Source: an uncultured Paraprevotella sp.
GTDB lineage: Bacteria; Bacteroidota; Bacteroidia; Bacteroidales; Bacteroidaceae
Assembly: GCA_910586505.1 (NCBI GenBank)
Contig: CAJUGV010000001.1
Location: 434,001-498,000, forward strand
DNA: 64,000 nt
Direction of reading: 5' to 3'
Shown here: positions 59,280 to 64,000 of the stretch, piece after piece
Layout: each line of letters opens with the position of its first letter
Numbering within the stretch: position 1 is the first letter of the stretch
Program-made: the position numbers and the translations under genes
The notes under the pieces: generated by a model
What the model saw: only the letters and a program-made list of their open reading frames with translations
The model's database searches: none
Told to the model about the DNA's origin: nothing

Positions 59280-60388
59280 TAACCATTGAACAACTGAAGG
59301 ATGTAAAGACACGTGCCGAAGCGCTTTATCGTTATCTGGATATTGAGAATAAAAAGATACAGGTAGAGGAGGAGCAGCTCCGTACGCAGGCTCCCGGTTT
59401 TTGGGATGATGCCAAGGCTGCGGAGGAGCAGATGAAGAAAGTGAAGGGATTGCAGAAATGGATTGACGGTTATAAGGAGGTCAGGACATTGTGTGATGAG
59501 CTGGAACTGGCCTTTGACTTCTATAAGGAAGAGATGGTTACCGAAGAAGAAGTGGATGCTTTGTACGGTCGGGCGATGGCCGCTCTTGAAGATCTGGAGC
59601 TGCGCAATATGTTGCGTCAGGAGGAAGATCCGATGGATGCCGTGCTCAAGATTAATTCCGGTGCCGGAGGAACGGAGAGCCAGGATTGGGCTTCGATGCT
59701 GATGCGCATGTACATGCGCTGGGCGGAATCGCATGGCTATAAGTGTGTGATAAGCAACTATCAGGATGGCGACGAGGCCGGCATCAAGACCGTGACCATG
59801 CAGATAGAGGGCGAATTCGCCTATGGCTACCTGAAGTCGGAGAACGGCGTACATCGTCTGGTGCGTGTTTCGCCCTACAATGCGCAGGGCAAGCGCATGA
59901 CTTCGTTTGCATCGGTGTTTGTCACTCCTCTCATAGACGATTCTATCGAGGTGTACGTAGATCCTTCTCGTGTGTCGTGGGATTTGTTCCGGTCCGGAGG
60001 AGCTGGTGGGCAGAATGTCAATAAAGTGGAGACCGGTGTGCGTCTGCGCTACCAGTATACCGATCCCGATACGGGCGAGGAGGAAGAAATCCTTATTGAG
60101 AATACCGAAAGCCGCAAGCAGTTGGAGAATCGTGAGAATGCGATGCGGCTTCTCAAATCGCAACTTTACGACAGGGCCTTGCAGAAGCGTAAGGCAAAGC
60201 AGGCTGAAATCGAGGCTGGGAAGAAGAAAATCGAGTGGGGAAGCCAGATACGCAGCTATGTGTTTGACGACCGCCGTGTAAAGGACCACCGTACGAATTT
60301 CCAGACGTCCGATGTGAATGGCGTAATGGATGGAAAACTGGACGGATTCATCAAATCTTATCTGATGGAATTTGCGGAAGGAGAATAA
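59276..60388 (+). CDS. prfB: Peptide chain release factor 2
   Basis: RF2 releases peptides at UGA and UAA. The GGQ motif (SGGAGGQNVNKVETGVRL), the codon-recognition region and the N-terminal helical domain are present in 370 residues. Many bacteria need a programmed +1 frameshift at an in-frame UGA near codon 25 (CTTTGA); here the matching place reads YRYLDIEN (CTG GAT ATT) without a stop, so the gene is read straight through. It has its own promoter box. A 49-residue membrane protein and a CYTH gene follow. Confidence 0.97.
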   Translation: MITIEQLKDVKTRAEALYRYLDIENKKIQVEEEQLRTQAPGFWDDAKAAEEQMKKVKGLQKWIDGYKEVRTLCDELELAFDFYKEEMVTEEEVDALYGRAMAALEDLELRNMLRQEEDPMDAVLKINSGAGGTESQDWASMLMRMYMRWAESHGYKCVISNYQDGDEAGIKTVTMQIEGEFAYGYLKSENGVHRLVRVSPYNAQGKRMTSFASVFVTPLIDDSIEVYVDPSRVSWDLFRSGGAGGQNVNKVETGVRLRYQYTDPDTGEEEEILIENTESRKQLENRENAMRLLKSQLYDRALQKRKAKQAEIEAGKKKIEWGSQIRSYVFDDRRVKDHRTNFQTSDVNGVMDGKLDGFIKSYLMEFAEGE

Positions 60389-60413
60389 GATACAGTCTTA
60401 AAAAAAGAATACT

Positions 60414-60563
60414 ATGAATGTGAAGAAACAGATGAGGCGTGCCAGCCGCGCCGCCCGTGAGCAGGAAAAGAGCCGTCGGGCGTTAAAGGTTCTGATAGGT
60501 GCCATGATTATACTGGTTGTGCTGGTTATCGTGGCTTTCGGTATTTTAGGCAATGTCGTTTGA
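60414..60563 (+). CDS. Small single-pass membrane protein, 49 residues
   Basis: The frame starts MNVKKQMRRASRAAREQEK, a very basic first half, then has one hydrophobic helix (VLIGAMIILVVLVIVAFGIL) and ends GNVV. Its stop codon lies inside the next gene (11-bp overlap with the CYTH start), and it follows prfB by 25 bp, so it is probably translated as part of this operon. The layout fits a tail-anchored or N-in membrane peptide. Function unknown. Confidence 0.7.
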   Translation: MNVKKQMRRASRAAREQEKSRRALKVLIGAMIILVVLVIVAFGILGNVV

Positions 60564-61029
60564 GATTGAGCGCAAGTTTTTGGTATGCGGTGAGTTCAAG
60601 TCGCAGGCCTATGACAGCAGCCGCATCCGGCAGGGATATATTTCGTCGGGTGGAGGGGCTACCGTGCGTGTGCGTGTGCGTGACGACAAAGGTTATCTGA
60701 CGATAAAGGGGCGTTCGGATGCAGCCGGTCTGTCACGTTACGAATTCGAGACGGAAGTGCCGCTGTCCGATGCGTTGGATTTGATGAAACTCTGCGAGCC
60801 GGGTGTGATAGACAAGACACGCTATCTGGTGCGTGCAGGCCGTCATGTGTTTGAAGTAGATGAATTTTACGGTGACAATGCGGGACTGGTCATTGCAGAA
60901 GTGGAGCTGTCCGATGAGAAAGAAGCATTTGAGAAACCCGTTTTCATCGGACGGGAGGTAACGGGCGACCGCCGTTACTATAATTCCCATCTTCGGGTGT
61001 ATCCTTACAAACTTTGGCGCGAGGAATAA
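60553..61029 (+). CDS. CYTH-domain protein (triphosphate tunnel metalloenzyme)
   Basis: This 158-residue protein starts MSFEIERKFLV, the ExExK signature of the CYTH/TTM superfamily, and continues with alternating charged strands (TVRVRVRDDKGYLTIKGR, YEFETEVPL, KTRYLVRAGRHVFEVDEFYG) forming the tunnel. Members hydrolyse triphosphate or related compounds; the substrate in Bacteroidetes is not settled, and the older label 'adenylate cyclase' is not supported. It is the last gene of the prfB unit and is followed by a terminator. Confidence 0.9.
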   Translation: MSFEIERKFLVCGEFKSQAYDSSRIRQGYISSGGGATVRVRVRDDKGYLTIKGRSDAAGLSRYEFETEVPLSDALDLMKLCEPGVIDKTRYLVRAGRHVFEVDEFYGDNAGLVIAEVELSDEKEAFEKPVFIGREVTGDRRYYNSHLRVYPYKLWREE

Positions 61030-61058
61030 AGTGGGCCATATAGCGATGCCGATATAAA

Positions 61059-61084
61059 TCCAACCCTGCTGGGTTGGAATTTTT
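61059..61084 (+). terminator. Terminator of the prfB-CYTH unit
   Basis: TCCAACCC (61059-61066), loop TGCT, GGGTTGGA (61071-61078), then ATTTTT. Confidence 0.85.
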
Positions 61085-61095
61085 ATTTTATATAT

Positions 61096-61497
61096 TTAGC
61101 GGCGGTTTTTTCTGTCCGACGTGCGTGTGATCCATATTCCGAATGTCAGTCCGGCCAGTGCTCCCGCAGCATTGGCGGCTAGGTCGAGCCAGTCGCCGCT
61201 GCGGTTGGTGGTGCAGTAGGCTTGTGCCAGTTCTATTATGCCGCTCATGATGACCGGCGCGATGTAAAGTGCGGCGATGCGTGTCATCGGGGCTGCGCAC
61301 CGCCGTGTGCGCCAATCTTCCATCCAGAGAACAAAGACCAGTGTACCGTACATGAGCAGGTGGGCCCACTTGTCGATGAAACGTACGTCGCCCAAATCAA
61401 CCTTGGGCGGAGTGAACATAGAAAGATACCAGATGACGAGTACCAGAATAATTGTGATAGGATATCTTTTTATCCGGTTTGTTAGTTTACATATCAT
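61096..61497 (-). CDS. VanZ-family membrane protein
   Basis: This 133-residue protein has four hydrophobic helices (ITIILVLVIWYLSMFTP, HLLMYGTLVFVLWM, AALYIAPVIMSGIIELAQ, ANAAGALAGLTFGIWI) and the VanZ signature DKWAHLLMYG with the later ELAQAY and GDWLDLAANAAGA. VanZ-like proteins are common in Bacteroidetes without teicoplanin resistance; the role is unknown. It is divergent from the transporter gene, with back-to-back -7 boxes in the 92-bp gap. Confidence 0.9.
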   Translation of the reverse strand: MICKLTNRIKRYPITIILVLVIWYLSMFTPPKVDLGDVRFIDKWAHLLMYGTLVFVLWMEDWRTRRCAAPMTRIAALYIAPVIMSGIIELAQAYCTTNRSGDWLDLAANAAGALAGLTFGIWITRTSDRKNRR

Positions 61498-61516
61498 ATA
61501 TATAACAATTTGTCTG

Positions 61517-61544
61517 CAAAATTAATTCTTTTTTAGTACTTTTG
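61517..61544. promoter_or_regulatory. Back-to-back -7 boxes between VanZ and the transporter gene
   Basis: TAATTTTG on the minus strand (61524-61517) serves VanZ; TACTTTTG on the plus strand (61537-61544) serves the transporter gene 45 bp downstream. Confidence 0.6.
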
Positions 61545-61589
61545 CAGCTATTGCCGATTAAAATTCAGAAATCATATATTAGGTAATCA

Positions 61590-62939
61590 ATGGAAAGAGC
61601 AAATTTCGGAAGTAAATTAGGTATTGTACTGGCCTCTGCAGGGTCGGCCGTAGGACTGGGTAACATTTGGCGGTTTCCTTGCGAAGCAGGTGAAAATGGA
61701 GGAGCTGCTTTTATACTTATATATATATTATGTGTGGCATTTTTAGGGGTACCGGTGATGGTGTGCGAGTTTGTCATAGGGCGGCGGTCGCAGGCCAATA
61801 CGGGGCGGGCTTACAGTGTGCTTGCTCCCGGAACGCAATGGAAATGGGTGGGATTGAACGGAGTGATGGCTGCGTTTCTCATTCTGGGTTACTATGGCGT
61901 GGTGTCCGGTTGGACCCTGGGCTACATGATAGCGTCTGCTACGGGCGGACTTAGCGGCGATATGGATTATGCACGTTTCTTTTATGACTTCTCCGGGAAC
62001 TCGTGGCAGCCGGTGGCGTGTATGGTAGCTTTTATTACATTGACCCACGTGGTTGTGGTGCGTGGCGTGAAAGAGGGTATTGAACGTTTCTCCAAAGTGA
62101 TGATGCCCGTATTGCTGCTGATTGTCTGTGTACTGGCCGTGTGCTCTTTTTCAATGCCCGGTGCGGCGGCGGGGCTCGATTTCTTGCTTCGTCCGGATTT
62201 CGGCAAAGTGGATGCCGGTGTTGTAGTGGATGCCATGGGGCAGGCGTTCTTCTCTATGAGTGTGGGAATGGGTTGTCTCAGTACTTATGCCTCTTATTTT
62301 TCGCGTGATGCCAGTCTGATGCGTACGGCTGGCGGAGTCGCGGTGATAGATACGTGCGTGGCCGTGCTGGCCGGCATTATTATTTTTCCGGCGGTGTTCT
62401 CCGTATCGGGGATAGAGACTGATGCCGGGCCTGGGCTGGTGTTTGTCACTCTTCCCAATGTGTTCCGCCTGGCTTTCAGTAGTGCTCCGGTGGCCGGACA
62501 AGTGTTCTCACTTATGTTTTATGTGTTACTGGTACTGGCGGCGCTTACTTCGTCCATCTCGTTACATGAGGTATCCACCGCCTATTTGCATGAGCGTTTT
62601 GCCATGTCCCGCAAGAAAGCGGCTACGATCGTCACCGTGTTCTGTATCTTGACGGGGACCGTGTGTGCCTTGTCGTTTGGTCCGCTGAATGGTGTGCGTT
62701 TGGGCGGACTGACGATATTCGACCTTTTCGATTTTGTCACGGCCAAACTGATGCTTCCGCTGGGCGGCATGTTCATTGCCATTTTCACGGGATGGAAGCT
62801 TGACCGCAGTGTGGTGCGTGATGAGCTGACCGGGGGAGGTCGGCTTTATGTGCCGTTTTTCAACTCTTTTATATTTATATTGAAATATGTGGCTCCCGTG
62901 GCTATTGCTTCCATATTCGTGAACGAAATTCTTAAATAG
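61590..62939 (+). CDS. Sodium-dependent transporter, NSS/SNF family
   Basis: A neurotransmitter:sodium symporter-type protein of 449 residues with about 11-12 membrane helices. The first helix has the family signature SKLGIVLASAGSAVGLGNIW and RFP, with the unwound sodium and substrate site; GYYGVVSGWTLGYM and the middle SVGMGCLSTYASYF block are also typical. Bacterial members usually import amino acids such as tryptophan, tyrosine or leucine; the substrate here is unknown. It has its own promoter. The next gene starts 8 bp downstream. Confidence 0.93.
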   Translation: MERANFGSKLGIVLASAGSAVGLGNIWRFPCEAGENGGAAFILIYILCVAFLGVPVMVCEFVIGRRSQANTGRAYSVLAPGTQWKWVGLNGVMAAFLILGYYGVVSGWTLGYMIASATGGLSGDMDYARFFYDFSGNSWQPVACMVAFITLTHVVVVRGVKEGIERFSKVMMPVLLLIVCVLAVCSFSMPGAAAGLDFLLRPDFGKVDAGVVVDAMGQAFFSMSVGMGCLSTYASYFSRDASLMRTAGGVAVIDTCVAVLAGIIIFPAVFSVSGIETDAGPGLVFVTLPNVFRLAFSSAPVAGQVFSLMFYVLLVLAALTSSISLHEVSTAYLHERFAMSRKKAATIVTVFCILTGTVCALSFGPLNGVRLGGLTIFDLFDFVTAKLMLPLGGMFIAIFTGWKLDRSVVRDELTGGGRLYVPFFNSFIFILKYVAPVAIASIFVNEILK

Positions 62940-62947
62940 CCGGGAGG

Positions 62948-63877
62948 ATGAAACACGGTTGGCGGGAACTTTTCTATTTTTCAAAAGCAGGGCGACGGGC
63001 TGTGATGCTGCTGGCCGGAATGTGTATAGGAGTGGCTGCGACCTCGGTTCTGTTCTTGTGGAAAGATGAGGCGGGGCCGGTCGGGACGGGAAATCGGGAT
63101 GCTGTGGATTATGATGACTTCATGGCAGGCATACAGCACGACACCATTATCAGGAAGAATGTGGCACAGTCGGTTGCTCATGATACGGAAAAACGGCCTG
63201 AATTGTTCGTATTCGATCCGAATACAGCAGATTCCGTTGCGTTGATACGTTTGGGATTACGACCGTGGCAGGTGCGTAATCTTTGTAAATATCGGATCCG
63301 CGGAGGGCGTTTCCGCCGTCCTGAAGATTTTGCGAAGCTCTATGGCTTGTCATCGGAAGAGTATGAACGTCTGCGGCCTTATATCAGTATTGCAGAAGAA
63401 TATAAATCGGAAATGCGGACTCGCAGGCATGAGCTATCTGCTGATACGGCGGTCCGTTTTATAAGACAGGAGAAGTTTTCTGAAGGCGTGACAGTGGATT
63501 TAAACGAGGCGGATACGATTACGCTGAAGAAAGTGCCCGGTATCGGATCGTATTATGCCCGTCGTATTACGGATTATCGTAACCGGCTGGGTGGATTCGT
63601 GTCGGTGGAGCAATTGTCGGAGCTGGAGGGAATCTCTGCTGAAACTTTGCAGTGGTTTACGGTCGAGCCGTCGGTGTTCCGCCCATTGTATATCAACCGT
63701 ATGTCGGTGGAGGAACTGCGTCGTCACCCTTATTTGAGTTTTTATCAAAGCCGTGTGCTTGTGGAGCATCGTCGTAAATACGGACCGATGAAAAAGCTGC
63801 AGGCGTTGTCGCTTTACGGTGAGTTTACACCGGCAGATCTGGAACGCTTGCAGCCTTATGTGAGTTTCGAAGAATAA
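62948..63877 (+). CDS. Helix-hairpin-helix protein (ComEA-like), membrane-anchored
   Basis: A 309-residue protein with one membrane helix at about 17-37 (AVMLLAGMCIGVAATSVLFLW) followed by helix-hairpin-helix units: DPNTADSVALIRLGLRPWQ, DLNEADTITLKKVPGIGSYYA with YRNRLGGF, and INRMSVEELRRHPYLSFYQ. ComEA proteins bind incoming DNA during transformation, but in Bacteroidetes this larger form has no proven competence role. It is probably co-transcribed with the transporter gene, although the products seem unrelated. Confidence 0.88.
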   Translation: MKHGWRELFYFSKAGRRAVMLLAGMCIGVAATSVLFLWKDEAGPVGTGNRDAVDYDDFMAGIQHDTIIRKNVAQSVAHDTEKRPELFVFDPNTADSVALIRLGLRPWQVRNLCKYRIRGGRFRRPEDFAKLYGLSSEEYERLRPYISIAEEYKSEMRTRRHELSADTAVRFIRQEKFSEGVTVDLNEADTITLKKVPGIGSYYARRITDYRNRLGGFVSVEQLSELEGISAETLQWFTVEPSVFRPLYINRMSVEELRRHPYLSFYQSRVLVEHRRKYGPMKKLQALSLYGEFTPADLERLQPYVSFEE

Positions 63878-63905
63878 GTGTTTCTTGCAGGAAAATTCAA
63901 GAGAT

Positions 63906-64000
63906 TCAATGATTGCCATAGCCTGCTGCCACAGCTATTCTGTGCGGGATTTCCGTATTGTCTATACGTCCGGTGAAGGCTTCGGCGCCGGCTCCGATGG
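63906..64000 (-). CDS. Possible C-terminal end of an unidentified gene running off the window
   Basis: On the minus strand the last 31 codons read IGAGAEAFTGRIDNTE and then IPHRIAVAAGYGNH with stop TGA at 63906-63908. The composition looks like a real protein end, but the plus strand is also open from ATG 63909, so the choice is uncertain. Not assigned to a family. Confidence 0.35.
   Translation of the reverse strand, partial: IGAGAEAFTGRIDNTEIPHRIAVAAGYGNH

Noticed and set aside
58981..59286. 101-codon minus-strand frame upstream of prfB
   Set aside because: It spans the prfB promoter and start and shows no signal, membrane or domain features.
59237..60289. 350-codon open frame on the minus strand
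   Set aside because: Antisense of prfB; no domain pattern, and it would cover the prfB promoter.

Overview
The window comes from a chromosome of the order Bacteroidales, most likely a Bacteroides-type gut anaerobe. The evidence is two SusC/SusD loci, many TAnnTTTG-type -7 promoter boxes, the Bacteroidetes form of the dcw cluster (FtsL-like protein, PASTA-containing FtsI), DUF4292, PCMD and calycin-like families, and a predicted glycine-lipid gene pair. Genus and species cannot be read from the sequence alone. No insertion sequence, prophage or CRISPR array was seen.

Layout. 1-3.9 kb: tail of a SusC/SusD locus followed by a thioredoxin-fold protein. 4-9.3 kb: housekeeping genes (rnhB, WYL regulator, gpmI, ung, DUF3109). 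9.5-11.5 kb: gyrB on the minus strand. 11.6-22.7 kb: a complete minus-strand locus with an ECF sigma factor, FecR anti-sigma factor, SusC with STN domain (broken by a frameshift), SusD, two lipoproteins and two TlpA-like thioredoxin proteins. 22.9-25.4 kb: rpsT and tRNA-Glu sharing a promoter, then recO and a membrane-bound AraC-type protein. 25.4-30.7 kb: a minus-strand cell-surface locus with a PCMD lipoprotein, beta-barrel, two calycin-like proteins and a 57-residue acidic small protein. 30.9-47.6 kb: a cyclophilin, then the division and wall cluster rsmH-ftsL-ftsI-murE-mraY-murD-ftsW // murG-murC-ftsQ-ftsA-ftsZ-yqeY, interrupted by a terminator and repeat array between ftsW and murG. 47.8-56.7 kb: a small secreted protein, two acyltransferases matching the glycine-lipid pair glsA/glsB, dgt, a degenerate dut remnant, and a TPR/DUF4292/EnvC-like operon plus an M20 peptidase. 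56.8-64 kb: long-chain acyl-CoA ligase, prfB, a 49-residue membrane protein, CYTH, VanZ, a sodium-dependent transporter and a helix-hairpin-helix protein.

Main unexpected observations: (1) a decayed dut gene whose 5' and 3' ends can still be read, next to the start of the TPR gene, while ung is intact 43 kb away; (2) degenerate tandem arrays with a strict 22-bp period in three long intergenic regions, upstream of gpmI, murG and prfB; (3) a single-base frameshift in the sensor-type SusC, separating its N-terminal signalling and plug part from its barrel; (4) a sigma/anti-sigma-controlled SusCD locus that carries thioredoxin-like proteins and no recognisable glycan enzyme; (5) the PCMD/calycin/barrel surface locus; (6) small genes between larger ones. 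All family assignments come from reading the translations; no database search was run.
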